The notes below the pieces were generated by a model, which saw only the letters and a list, made by a program, of their open reading frames with translations, did not search any database and was not told where the DNA came from. DNA of 57,255 nucleotides. It comes from Candidatus Binatus soli (GTDB lineage Bacteria; Desulfobacterota; Binatia; Binatales; Binataceae). Of this stretch, positions 1-7,926 are shown one piece after another; within the stretch, counting starts at the first letter, position 1, and each line of letters begins with the position of its first letter. The stretch spans positions 1 to 57,255 of the forward strand of contig DLMJ01000022.1 of the NCBI GenBank assembly GCA_002479255.1, given 5' to 3'. Made by a program: the position numbers and the translations under genes.

Positions 1-117
1 GATCCCGGCGCCGGCAAAGTCTCCGCAGCACCTGCGGCCGGCGGCGCCGGCTTCGCCGCCTCGTCAAGCGCGCTCGACACATCCAAGGCCAGCGTCGCCG
101 CAGGCATTACCCCATAA
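1..117 (+). CDS. C-terminal end of an unidentified protein (partial)
   Basis: An open frame enters from the left edge and ends at a TAA at 115-117. The 38 visible residues are rich in Ala, Gly and Ser, ending in SVAAGITP, as in low-complexity tails or linkers. The start lies outside the window and no domain can be recognised. The high third-position GC agrees with coding DNA, but the reading is short, so a non-coding origin cannot be excluded. Confidence 0.4.
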   Translation, partial: DPGAGKVSAAPAAGGAGFAASSSALDTSKASVAAGITP

Positions 118-535
118 CGGAGTCTGACCTTCGCGGCGGGCGCGCGATTCTGACTGATCGAATAGAGCTGGAAGGGCAATTTATACCACCCGTGGTGGTT
201 TTAGGACAGCTCCACCACCATGGATAGTTTCGTTCCGTCAAAAATTATTTCAGCCGGAAGCGGGGGGCGGCCGATTTCGGGCGAGCCCGGCGAGTATGGC
301 GCATCCTGACGGTTGTCCATACCGTACGCATAGCACGCCAAATCCGCCGGGGGTCAGGCTGAAATAGGTCATCCCCAAGCCGACCTGAAACGCGGTTACC
401 CGCTCGAAGAGGGGCTTGCGAGGTCGCTGCAATCCAATCGGTGCCAAGCCGCCATTCTCACCTTCGCCCGCTGCGCGGAGCCCTCGTGCTGCTGCGCGAC
501 GCCGCGCTGTCGACGAAACAGCGGAAAAGGCAGCC
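118..535. other. Gene-poor stretch, no supported gene
   Basis: About 420 bases between the partial gene and the hairpin at 536. A short dyad (ccacccgtggtgg, about 186-198) lies here. A 65-codon open frame on the minus strand (250-447) has no ribosome binding site or recognisable domain. I support no gene in this stretch. Confidence 0.4.
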
Positions 536-566
536 GTGCCCGTGAGACTCGCTGTCTCACGGGCAC
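536..566 (-). terminator. Perfect 13-bp hairpin downstream of the first repeat-linker gene
   Basis: GTGCCCGTGAGAC (536-548) pairs without mismatch with GTCTCACGGGCAC (554-566) around the loop TCGCT. It lies about 50 bases beyond the stop of the minus-strand gene at 616. Reading on the minus strand, the hairpin is followed by GGCTGCCTTTTCC, so the T tract is short. It is either a weak intrinsic terminator or an mRNA 3'-end stabiliser. Confidence 0.55.
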
Positions 567-615
567 GTCCTGACTGACTAGTTCAAGTTGCGGTCTTGCA
601 GGGACCCGGCATGCC

Positions 616-2463
616 TCAGGGCAACGGCGACAGGTCGAACTGACAGCCGATGTTGTCAGCTGCTGTGGGCGATCCGGTCGCCGTTTGGGTGCCAGTCACG
701 GTCCCGATATCCGGTATTGCGAGAGTCCCGAAACCGGGTAACGGTCCTACGCCGGTTGGCCCCACACCAGAGTTGAAGTTATACGACACGTTGGTCGGAG
801 CTAACGCGTCATGTGCGGCAATTACCCAAACTGCAACGTTGAGATCGTTGGCCTTGCCCGTCGTGAAACCGGGTGCCGAGATCGTCGCGCTGGTGGCCGT
901 GGCGGTGCAATTCGCCGTGGTGCTTTCGAATGGAGTAGCGCCTATATATTCGAAGTTCTCCATTTGCGCGGCGGCCCGGAACGTATCGCTGAAGTCCCAA
1001 GTGTAATTACCTAGTCCACCGACATCGCCGGCCACAGCAAGTTTCCAATATATCTGGACCTGAAGATCGGTTCCGGAAGTCGAAGTGTTCTGGGAGAGCA
1101 GGTTCCAGGTGGCAGGCGCCGTGATCACGCCGGTCGACGCGTTCCCGTGAGTCGGCGCCGTCTCAATCGCGATTATCGCGACCAACAGGTCGTTTAGAGC
1201 GGTCCCCGGTGGAGTGTTATTGACTATAGAAGCAGCGCCACCGGGATCAGTCGCGTCAGTTGACGGGCTGCCCGGGAGCGGCGTCGGAGTCGCCGTAGGA
1301 GTCGCCGTAGCGGTTGCGGTTGCGGTCGCCGTCGCGGTCGCCGTTGCGGTCGGGGTTGCGGTTGCCGTGGCGGTCGCGGTCGCCGTTGCGGTCGGGGTTG
1401 CGGTTGCCGTGGCGGTTGCGGTCGCCGTCGCGGTTGGGGTCGCCGTCGCGGTTGCAGTTGGCGTCGCGGTCGCGGTTGCGGTTGCCGTGGCGGTGGCGGT
1501 CGCGGTCGGGGTTGCCGTCGCGGTTGCCGTCTTCGTTGCAGTCGCGGTTGCGGTTGCCGTCGCGGTTGCGGTTGCCGTCGCGGTTGCGGTTGCAGTCGCG
1601 GTTGCCGTCGCGGTCGGGGTTGCGGTCGCGGTTGCGGTCTTCGTTGCAGTCGCGGTTGCAGTCGCGGTTGCGGTCGCGGTCGCGGTTGCGGTTGCGGTTG
1701 CGGTCGCGGTTGGCGACGCGGTTGCAGTCGGGGTCGCGGTCGCGGTCGGGGGCGGAGGGACGCACGCGCATGTACCCTGGGTGCTACCCAACGCAACGAT
1801 ATCGGCGCACGTTTCCGGCAGTCCGTCATGGAGTTCCGCCGCATTCGGAACATCGGCCTGGAACGCATCTTCGGTGACCTGGGTATTCTGTATGTGAGTT
1901 GCCCAAGCCACCAGTTCGCTATTGGGGGTCAGTATGAAGCCGCTGCCCGCCGCGGTTGGATCGCAGCAGATGCTGGTGTTGGAGTCGCAACCTGCATATG
2001 CGGGCTGCGTATCCCCGAATGGAACTGGAAAGGCATTTGGCAAGGTTGACAGAATACGGATCGAGCCGTCATGGATGAGGCCCGATGTCACCGCGTTCAC
2101 CGCCACTTGGGTTGAGACGTTCATGGTCAACAGACCATCAGCGGTCACCGGGCATCCGCAGCAGGCCTGCATCGATTGCTCGGTATTGAAGACGTAGATC
2201 ATCGCGCAAGTTTCGCCCTCTACCGCGGCGGGGGTGGTGGCCGTTGGATCTCCCTCGAGAGGAGCCGTGATATTGAGGTAGGCTTGTCCGCCAGTGGTGT
2301 TGGCGTTGCTGAAATAATTCTGCAACTCCGTCCCGAACTCTTCGGGCTCTGCCGCCGCCATCCCTGACCACGCGAACGTCGCGAGGGCCACGGCCAGCAG
2401 AATCATCGTGCTTGTGCTCAGGACTCTCTTGCCTAAAAGCGTAAAGGCCCGTACACCCTTCAT
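616..2463 (-). CDS. Secreted two-domain protein with long Thr-Ala-Pro linker (paralogue 1)
   Basis: A 615-residue protein with a classic signal peptide (KR...ILLAVALATFAWSG, cleavage near AAA-EPEE). Residues of about 35-240 form an N-terminal domain with several Cys pairs (CCGCP, CDSNTSICCD, CACV). A linker of roughly 160 residues is almost only Thr and Ala, with periodic Pro and a few Lys. A C-terminal domain of about 215 residues follows, starting LPGSPSTDATDPGG. An extended TA/TP linker joining secreted domains is typical of flexible, possibly O-glycosylated spacers, which is inference. The start has a good purine-rich site (GGAGAGGG) upstream. Neither domain could be named. It is the downstream member of a tandem pair with the gene at 2544-4109, with which it shares both domains almost residue for residue. 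Confidence 0.85.
   Translation of the reverse strand: MKGVRAFTLLGKRVLSTSTMILLAVALATFAWSGMAAAEPEEFGTELQNYFSNANTTGGQAYLNITAPLEGDPTATTPAAVEGETCAMIYVFNTEQSMQACCGCPVTADGLLTMNVSTQVAVNAVTSGLIHDGSIRILSTLPNAFPVPFGDTQPAYAGCDSNTSICCDPTAAGSGFILTPNSELVAWATHIQNTQVTEDAFQADVPNAAELHDGLPETCADIVALGSTQGTCACVPPPPTATATPTATASPTATATATATATATATATATATATKTATATATPTATATATATATATATATATATATATATKTATATATPTATATATATATATATPTATATATPTATATATATATATPTATATATATATATPTATATATATATATATATPTATPTPLPGSPSTDATDPGGAASIVNNTPPGTALNDLLVAIIAIETAPTHGNASTGVITAPATWNLLSQNTSTSGTDLQVQIYWKLAVAGDVGGLGNYTWDFSDTFRAAAQMENFEYIGATPFESTTANCTATATSATISAPGFTTGKANDLNVAVWVIAAHDALAPTNVSYNFNSGVGPTGVGPLPGFGTLAIPDIGTVTGTQTATGSPTAADNIGCQFDLSPLP
1284..1751 (-). repeat. Hexanucleotide-like GCNGTN tract coding the Thr-Ala linker
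   Basis: On the plus strand this is an array of GCGGTT/GCGGTC/GCCGTY hexamers. Read on the minus strand it encodes (Thr-Ala)n with Pro or Lys at intervals. The homologous tract in the neighbouring paralogue is less than half as long, so the array has expanded or contracted since duplication. The same array creates a Val-Ala open frame on the other strand that is an artefact. Confidence 0.85.
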
Positions 2464-2543
2464 GGTCGAATTCCCTCTCCTGCCTCGCTGAAAGCCGCGT
2501 GACCGTTAGTATCCCACCTAAGCGTAGAGAGACCCGGCATGCC

Positions 2544-4109
2544 TCAAGGCAACGGCGACAGGTCGAACTGACAGCCGAGGTTGTCAGCTGCTGTGGGCGA
2601 TCCGGTCGCCGTTTGGATGCCAGTCACGGTCCCGCTGGTCGGCATTGCGAGAGTCCCGAAACCGGGTAACGGTCCTACGCCGGTTGGCCCCACACCAGAG
2701 TTGAAGTTATACGACAGGTTGGTCGGAGCTATCGCGTCATGTGCGGCAATTACCCAAACTGCAACGTTGAGATCGTTGGCCTTGCCCGTCGTGAGACTGG
2801 GCGCCGAGATCGTCGCGCTGGTGGCGGTGGCTGTGCATTTCGCCGTGCCGCTTTCGAATGGAGTAGCGCCTATATATTCGAAGTTCTCCATTTGCGCGGC
2901 GGCCCGGAACGTATCGCTGAAGTTCCAAGTGTAATTACCTAGTCCACCGACATCGCCGGCCACAGCAAGTTTCCAATACATCTGGACCTGGAGATCGGTT
3001 CCGGAAGTCGTAGCGTTCTGGGAGAGCAGGTTCCAGGTGGCGGGCGGCGTGATTACGCCGGTCGACGCGTTCCCGTGAGTCGGCGCCGTCTCAATCGCGA
3101 TTATCGCGACCAACAGGTCGTTTAGAGCGGTCCCCGGTGGAGTGTTATTTACTATAGAAGCAGCGCCACCGGGATCAGACGCGTCAGTTGACGGGCTGCC
3201 CGGGAGCGGGGTTGGCGTCGCCGTAGGAGTCGCCGTAGCGGTTGCCGTCGCGGTTGCGGTTGGCGTCGCCGTCGCGGTTGCGGTTGCCGTGGCGGTTGCG
3301 GTCGCCGTGGCGGTTGGGGTTGCCGTCTTGGTTGGGGTTGCCGTCGCGCTTGCGGTTGGGGTTGCGGTTGCCGTTGGGGTCGGGGTCGGGCTCGGGGTCG
3401 GGAGTGCGCAGTAGCACGTACCCTGGCTGCTACCCAACGCAACGATATCGGCGCACGTTTCCGGCAGTCCGGCATGGAGTTCGGCCGCACTCGGAACATC
3501 GGCCTGGAACGCGTCTTCGGTGATCTGGGTAACCTGTATGTGACTTGCCCAAGCCACCAGTTCGTTAACGGGGCTCAGTATGAAGCCGGTGGCCGCCGCG
3601 GTTGGATCGCAGCAGACGCTGGTGTTGGAGTCGCAACCTGCATATCCGGGCTGCGTATCCCCGAATGGAGCTGGAACGGCATTTGGCAAGGTCGATATAA
3701 TACGGATCGAGCCGTCATGGATGAGGCCCGATGTCACCGCATTCACCGCCACTTCGGTTGAGATGTTGAGGGTCAACAGACCATCAGCGGTCACCGGGCA
3801 TCCGCAGCAGGCCTGCAGAGATTGCTCGGTATTGAAGACGTAGATCATCGCGCAAAGTTCGCCCTCTACCGCGTAGGGGGCTGTGGCCGTTGGATCTCCC
3901 TCGATGGGAGCCGTGATATTGAGGTAGGCCTGTCCGCCACTGGTGTTGGCGTTGCTGAAATAATTCTGCAACTCCTCTCCGTACTCTTCGGGCTCTGCCG
4001 CCGCCATCCCTGACCACGCGAACGTCGCGATGGCCACGGCCAGCAGAATCATCGTGCTTGTGCTCAGAACTCTCTTAAATAAAAGCGCAAAGGCCGGTAC
4101 ACGCTTCAT
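2544..4109 (-). CDS. Secreted two-domain protein with Thr-Ala-Pro linker (paralogue 2)
   Basis: A 521-residue paralogue of the gene at 616-2463, 80 bases upstream of it on the same strand. It has the same signal peptide type (STSTMILLAVAIATFAWSG) and the same Cys-rich N-terminal domain (CCGCP, CDSNTSVCCD). Its linker is much shorter and more Pro-rich, and the C-terminal domain is the same, ending in CQFDLSPLP. The start is preceded by GGAGGAAATTCGACC. The upstream leader and the 3' flank (GACCCGGCATGCCTCA) are also shared, so the duplication included flanking DNA. A cell-surface or secreted binding role is plausible but not shown; no catalytic motif was seen. Confidence 0.85.
   Translation of the reverse strand: MKRVPAFALLFKRVLSTSTMILLAVAIATFAWSGMAAAEPEEYGEELQNYFSNANTSGGQAYLNITAPIEGDPTATAPYAVEGELCAMIYVFNTEQSLQACCGCPVTADGLLTLNISTEVAVNAVTSGLIHDGSIRIISTLPNAVPAPFGDTQPGYAGCDSNTSVCCDPTAAATGFILSPVNELVAWASHIQVTQITEDAFQADVPSAAELHAGLPETCADIVALGSSQGTCYCALPTPSPTPTPTATATPTASATATPTKTATPTATATATATATATATATPTATATATATATPTATPTPLPGSPSTDASDPGGAASIVNNTPPGTALNDLLVAIIAIETAPTHGNASTGVITPPATWNLLSQNATTSGTDLQVQMYWKLAVAGDVGGLGNYTWNFSDTFRAAAQMENFEYIGATPFESGTAKCTATATSATISAPSLTTGKANDLNVAVWVIAAHDAIAPTNLSYNFNSGVGPTGVGPLPGFGTLAMPTSGTVTGIQTATGSPTAADNLGCQFDLSPLP
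3209..3405 (-). repeat. Short GCNGTN tract coding the Thr-Ala-Pro linker of paralogue 2
   Basis: The same hexamer type as the long tract at 1284-1751 but under half its length, and with more GGG-containing units that give Pro. The unequal length between two otherwise near-identical genes shows tract instability. Confidence 0.8.
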
Positions 4110-4269
4110 GGTCGAATTTCCTCCACTGCCTCGCTCAAAGCGGCGTAATCGTTAGTACCCCTCACCGACGTTCTGGCGGCGTTGGCGCAACATATCATAA
4201 ATACCGATGGCTCTGTCAAGCCAATCGCGTCCACATTTGAAAAATAATCGAACATCCGCAGGGGATTTT

Positions 4270-4372
4270 CCCTAGTGTCCTGAGTTTGAATGTTCGATGA
4301 AAAACAAAGCCTTGCGATTCCTCCATTTCTGCAAAAACTTATGCTGCGAATCTCTAACTCAGGACACCAGGG
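4270..4372. mobile_element. MITE-like element with 18-bp terminal inverted repeats
   Basis: CCCTAGTGTCCTGAGTTT (4270-4287) matches the reverse complement of 4355-4372 at 16 of 18 positions. The outer ends carry GTGTCCTGAGTT. The 103-base interior has no coding capacity and is more AT-rich than its surroundings. The size, terminal inverted repeats and lack of a gene fit a miniature inverted-repeat element or a deleted IS. No clear target duplication was seen. Confidence 0.5.
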
Positions 4373-4402
4373 AACCTCTGCACAAGACAAGCCGGTCGAT
4401 AC

Positions 4403-4489
4403 CTGTCGGCGCCGCAGGCCGAGGACGCGACCTACGACAGCGAATCGATGCGCCGGTTCGCGCGGGTGGAGCTGGGCGACGACGGGTAG
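4403..4489 (+). pseudogene. Remnant of an IS5-family transposase
   Basis: The frame 4403-4489 reads SAPQAEDATYDSESMRRF and then ARVELGDDG before a TAG. The string YDSxxMRRFxxxxLG is the conserved N-terminal helix region of IS5/IS1182-type transposases (known family motif, recognised by eye). Only about 28 residues remain, with no start codon and no DDE catalytic region. It sits next to the MITE-like element, so this interval is an insertion hotspot. Confidence 0.5.
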
Positions 4490-4510
4490 GTTTCAGAGTG
4501 CGAATTTGAA

Positions 4511-4533
4511 TATAATCCGGGGCATCCGGAGGA
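4511..4533 (+). promoter_or_regulatory. TATAAT box and GGAGGA ribosome binding site for the 45-aa ORF
   Basis: A perfect -10 hexamer TATAAT at 4511-4516 is followed by GGAGGA at 4528-4533, eight bases before the ATG at 4542. No strong -35 element is visible at the expected distance. The leader would be very short. Confidence 0.4.
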
Positions 4534-4541
4534 ACGAAACT

Positions 4542-4679
4542 ATGGGCGCATTTATCCTCGGTTTGATTGTCGGCGCCGGCGGCGCTCTGGTGCTCTTCAT
4601 CTACGACGAGGGCGATATATTCTTGAAGCTCTCACGACAGATAAAGCAAACGGCAGAGCGCTACCGGCAATCGCCGTAG
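4542..4679 (+). CDS. Small single-pass membrane protein, 45 aa
   Basis: MGAFILGLIVGAGGALVLF forms one hydrophobic segment with glycine zipper spacing, followed by a charged tail (KLSRQIKQTAERYRQ). A strong GGAGGA site and a TATAAT box precede the ATG. Such YtxH-like or small-membrane-protein layouts are common. The function is unknown. The protein is too short for routine gene callers, and the promoter and ribosome site make it believable. Confidence 0.6.
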   Translation: MGAFILGLIVGAGGALVLFIYDEGDIFLKLSRQIKQTAERYRQSP

Positions 4680-4697
4680 CCGCACGGGCCAAGCTGG

Positions 4698-6068
4698 GTG
4701 ATGGTTTTCGTTGCGCATAAGAGCGGCGCGCGCATCGGGTCCGTATCAGGGAGGATGTGGACGACGATTGCGGTGCTCGTTTTCGTTTTCGTTGCCGTTG
4801 CGATGGGGATCGGGCCGCGGCATTGCCTGGCCGACGACGTGCAAGCACAAGCGCTGGAGCTGAGCGACCATGCGTTCGCGATGCTCGATGCAATAAATGC
4901 GGTGTCGGCGTCCACCAAGGCCGGTCCGATCCTGGCTCCGGCCGCCAGCCTGGCCGGCGATGCTCAAACGCTATCGACCGCTCTGGGCGCGCATGACAAC
5001 GCCGCTGCGAGCATCGCGATGGCGGCAATACTGAGCGATCGCGACAAAATAGAAGCCGCCGCGAAGATTGCCGGAGGACAGTATCCGAAGCAGTGGACGT
5101 TCATCAGGGAAAAGATCGCGGCGCTCGAAAAGCAAGTGCCCGCATCGAGGGGATCGGGATCGATCGCGCGGAGCGACGCGCCTGTGTCACATGCTTCGGG
5201 CTCGCCGCCGCCGGCCGGGGAAAAGATGCCGGACGCGCCGAAGATTGCGATCGCATCGCGGGTCTTCAAGGCCGGAGCGGTGCGAGTGAAAGGCTACCTG
5301 GAAGGCACCGACCTCAAGTCGGCGGGAATTTACGACGGCGACACGAAGAGCAGAGATATCGACGTCGCCAGTGTGCCCGGCGAGCAGCGACTCAACTTCG
5401 AGTTCTCGATCGAGCAGCCTTCTCCGACGCAGTCGATTCGCGTGACCGACTCTTACGGGCGCGAAGCACAGGCGATGGTTGCGCCGGACCCGGCGGGAGT
5501 CGGCGCGATGCGCGGGAGCGAGGAGCTGATCGAAGTCGATCCGGGTGCGGCGGCCTCGCCGGGCGAGGCGGGTCCATTGGCAGAAAGTCCGCCGGCGGCG
5601 GCGGGTCCCGCGGTGCGTAACAACACGGCCGAGATTGCGCGCCCCGGCGATGCGCTCTCGCCGTCGCAGCGTCATATAAACAGCGCCTCGTCGCTGGGGG
5701 CATTGACCAACGTGCGGATCAACGTGATCGATACCGGAGCGGTGATGTCCGCGCCGGGGATGGTGGAAGTAGCCGGGCAGATCGCGGGGCGGGGGGTGCG
5801 GCGCGCCGGCGTTTACGTCAATGGCCGGCTGGCCAGGCCGATAGCGATAAGCGCCAGCGGCAACAGCGTCTTCGACCTGACTTTTCCGATGCCGGCGGGC
5901 AGCACAGCGACGATTCGCGCGTACGGCAACGGCAACGATTTCGTGGAAGTGTCGGTGGATGCGGCAGGTGCAGGCGCGGGGATGACGGAGTATCGCAATT
6001 CTGCGATGTACCCGCCGTACGGAGCCTACCCACCGAATATCCCGTGGTACGATAGACTCTTCCACTAG
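4698..6068 (+). CDS. Exported protein of unknown function
   Basis: 456 residues from a GTG (4698). An ATG at 4701, or a later ATG at 4755 that starts MWTTIAVLVFVFVAVAMG, may be the true start, because the hydrophobic export signal begins there. The mature N-terminal part (about residues 45-150) is Ala-rich and helical. A low-complexity Pro/Gly/Ala stretch sits near residues 270-310. Two beta-rich repeats with similar wording (FKAGAVRVKGYLEGTDLKSA and ..VEVAGQIAGRGVRRAGVY) may be Ig-like or adhesin-like domains. It ends in a Pro/Tyr-rich tail. The family was not recognised. It lies 108 bases before efp, but efp has its own promoter. Confidence 0.8.
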   Translation: MMVFVAHKSGARIGSVSGRMWTTIAVLVFVFVAVAMGIGPRHCLADDVQAQALELSDHAFAMLDAINAVSASTKAGPILAPAASLAGDAQTLSTALGAHDNAAASIAMAAILSDRDKIEAAAKIAGGQYPKQWTFIREKIAALEKQVPASRGSGSIARSDAPVSHASGSPPPAGEKMPDAPKIAIASRVFKAGAVRVKGYLEGTDLKSAGIYDGDTKSRDIDVASVPGEQRLNFEFSIEQPSPTQSIRVTDSYGREAQAMVAPDPAGVGAMRGSEELIEVDPGAAASPGEAGPLAESPPAAAGPAVRNNTAEIARPGDALSPSQRHINSASSLGALTNVRINVIDTGAVMSAPGMVEVAGQIAGRGVRRAGVYVNGRLARPIAISASGNSVFDLTFPMPAGSTATIRAYGNGNDFVEVSVDAAGAGAGMTEYRNSAMYPPYGAYPPNIPWYDRLFH

Positions 6069-6106
6069 TGTTTTAGTGCGCGACGCGCTCGATGGTTGCG
6101 GCGAAC

Positions 6107-6135
6107 TTGCCGCGCGCGGCGGGCTCGCATAGAAT
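6107..6135 (+). promoter_or_regulatory. Sigma70-type promoter of efp
   Basis: TTGCCG (6107-6112), a 17-base spacer and TAGAAT (6130-6135) match the housekeeping sigma consensus at 4/6 and 5/6. Transcription would start near 6142, giving a leader of about 35 bases before the efp ATG at 6177. Confidence 0.5.
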
Positions 6136-6176
6136 GTCCCTTTTAACCATCGTTCTTTATCGAGAGTGTCCACACA

Positions 6177-6740
6177 ATGCTGATTCAAGCGACGCAACTG
6201 CGCCCGGGTATGATTGTCGAGTACAACAATGACCTGTACCGGATCATGACGATCACGCACATCACGCCGGGCAACTGGCGCGGGATGGTGCAGACCAAGC
6301 TGCGCAACGTGAAGACCGGCTCGCAAACCGAGAACCGTTTCCGCTCGGAAGATCGCGTCGAGCGGGTCATCCTGAGCCAGAACAAGATGCAGTTCCTCTA
6401 CCAGGACGGCGACGATTTCCATTTCATGAACACCGAGAACTACGAGCAGATCACGATTCCGAAGGAGCTAATCGAGGACGTGGTGGGATTTCTGACGCCG
6501 AACCTCGAGGTCGAAGTCGAGTTCTATGAAACGACGCCGCTCAACGTCCGGCTTCCGAAAACGGTCGCGCTCAAGGTGGTGCGGACCGATCCGGGAATGA
6601 AGACGGCGGCGGTGAGCAATACGCTCAAACCAGCTACGCTCGAGACCGGAATGACAATCCAGGTGCCGCATTTCGTCGCCGAGGGCGACACGATCACGAT
6701 CAACACCGAAACCGGCGAGTACCTGTCACGCTCGAAGTAG
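6177..6740 (+). CDS. efp: Translation elongation factor P
   Basis: 187 residues with the three-domain EF-P layout. The KOW-like N-terminal domain has LRPGMIVEYNNDLYRI, the OB domain II has FMNTENYEQ, and the C-terminal OB domain ends ITINTETGEYLSRSK. EF-P relieves ribosome stalling at polyproline by contacting the P-site tRNA. In E. coli the loop reads PGKGQ with Lys34 modified by EpmA; here the loop reads PGNWRG. Anchoring on PG and KLRN places Asn33 where Lys34 (or Arg34 in EarP types) would be. The factor therefore probably works without the known lysine or arginine modifications. No epmA, epmB or earP is nearby. The methyltransferase gene follows after 17 bases. Confidence 0.95.
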   Translation: MLIQATQLRPGMIVEYNNDLYRIMTITHITPGNWRGMVQTKLRNVKTGSQTENRFRSEDRVERVILSQNKMQFLYQDGDDFHFMNTENYEQITIPKELIEDVVGFLTPNLEVEVEFYETTPLNVRLPKTVALKVVRTDPGMKTAAVSNTLKPATLETGMTIQVPHFVAEGDTITINTETGEYLSRSK

Positions 6741-6757
6741 CGCGCGCGAGCCGAAAG

Positions 6758-7921
6758 TTGATTAACGCGCGCCAGACGGATCGACGTGCCGGGCGCGATC
6801 GCAAGGCCGCGCCGGAGCGCGCGCAGCCGCATCCGATACGGTTCGGGCCGAACCTCTACGTCGCGCATACGCAGCCGGGATTCGAGGGGATCGCGGCTGG
6901 GGAAATAGCCGGACGAATCCAGGGTGCCCGCGAGATCGCGCGGCGAGTGGCGCCCGATCGCGCCGGGATGGCGATTTTTTTTGCGCCGGCCGCCGATAAA
7001 CTGGGCGTGATCCGGACGGCTGAGGACCTGTTCGGGCTGGCCGGTTACCGGGCCGGCGTTGGGCCGGAGAGCGCGGCGCTGGACAAAATTCGCGGCGCGG
7101 CGCGCGAAGCGCCGCTGGTCGAGGCCGCGCTGCAGGCGCGGGTCAAGGTCTCGCCGGGGACGCGCGCGGGCCGCAGGCTCAAGTTCCGCGTGATCGCCAG
7201 GATGGCGGGTGAGCACGAATTTCGGCGTGTCGATTTTCAACGCGCGGTCGAGCGCGGGATTCTCGAGCGGGGCGATCACACCTGGCGGCTGGAAGAAGAG
7301 GACGCGGACGTCGAGTTCTGGGCGACCATGATCGACGCGGAGTTTTTTCTGACGGTGAGGCTCAGCGACGAGCGGATGCGGCATCGCGAATACAAGGCGG
7401 CGCATCGCCCGGCGTCGCTGCGCGCGTCGAGTGCGGCGGCGCTGGGATGGCTGTCGGAGCCGTGCGAGGACGACGTCGTGCTCGATCCATTTTGCGGCGC
7501 GGGAACGATTCTGATCGAGCGGGCGCATCTGGGGCGCTACGCGATGCTGCTGGGCAGCGATCGCGATCATGCGGCGCTCGCGGCGGCGCGGATCAATGTC
7601 GGCGCACGTTACAAGCCAATCCAGCTCGAGAACTGGGACGCGGGTGCAATCCCGCTCGGCGACGCGAGCGTGAATAAAATCGTCACCAACCTGCCGTGGG
7701 GACTGCGCTATGGATCGCACGGCGAAAATCGAAAACTCTATCCGCTGTGGATCCGGGAGTTCACGCGCGTGCTCAAGAGCGGCGGCGTGATGGTGATGCT
7801 GACGGCGGAGTGGCGACTGATGCGCGAGCTCGAGCACATCCGCAAGATCGCACCGAGCCGGATTATCCGCGTGTCGGTGCTCGGCAGGCCGGCGGCAATT
7901 TACGTGTGCCGCAAGGAATAG
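6758..7921 (+). CDS. THUMP-domain class I RNA methyltransferase (RlmL/TrmN type)
   Basis: 387 residues from a TTG start preceded by GAAAG. A basic N-terminus is followed by a THUMP-like RNA-binding region (about 30-190). A Rossmann methyltransferase domain follows, with the SAM motif DPFCGAGTILIE and the catalytic NLPWG (an N-L/P-P-W/Y type motif of guanine-N2 methyltransferases). The spacing and the DPFCGAGT motif match the family that makes m2G in tRNA (TrmN/Trm14) or 23S rRNA (RlmL). The exact target cannot be read from the sequence. It sits 17 bases after efp on the same strand, so both may be one translation-related transcript. Confidence 0.85.
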   Translation: MINARQTDRRAGRDRKAAPERAQPHPIRFGPNLYVAHTQPGFEGIAAGEIAGRIQGAREIARRVAPDRAGMAIFFAPAADKLGVIRTAEDLFGLAGYRAGVGPESAALDKIRGAAREAPLVEAALQARVKVSPGTRAGRRLKFRVIARMAGEHEFRRVDFQRAVERGILERGDHTWRLEEEDADVEFWATMIDAEFFLTVRLSDERMRHREYKAAHRPASLRASSAAALGWLSEPCEDDVVLDPFCGAGTILIERAHLGRYAMLLGSDRDHAALAAARINVGARYKPIQLENWDAGAIPLGDASVNKIVTNLPWGLRYGSHGENRKLYPLWIREFTRVLKSGGVMVMLTAEWRLMRELEHIRKIAPSRIIRVSVLGRPAAIYVCRKE

Positions 7922-7926
7922 ACGCG

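Noticed and set aside
1214..1897. Plus-strand 227-codon frame of almost pure Val-Ala
   Set aside because: It is the complement of the Thr-Ala linker tract; the hexamer array opens several frames at once. The minus-strand frame has a signal peptide and domains.
4106..4390. Minus-strand 94-codon frame across the MITE-like element
   Set aside because: It crosses an inverted-repeat element and has no domain or ribosome site.
5187..6422. Minus-strand 411-codon frame opposite the exported protein and efp
   Set aside because: Arg/His-rich composition typical of a reversed GC-rich gene; efp on the other strand is certain.
6524..7837. Minus-strand 437-codon frame
   Set aside because: Antisense of the RNA methyltransferase gene, with no domain and no ribosome site.
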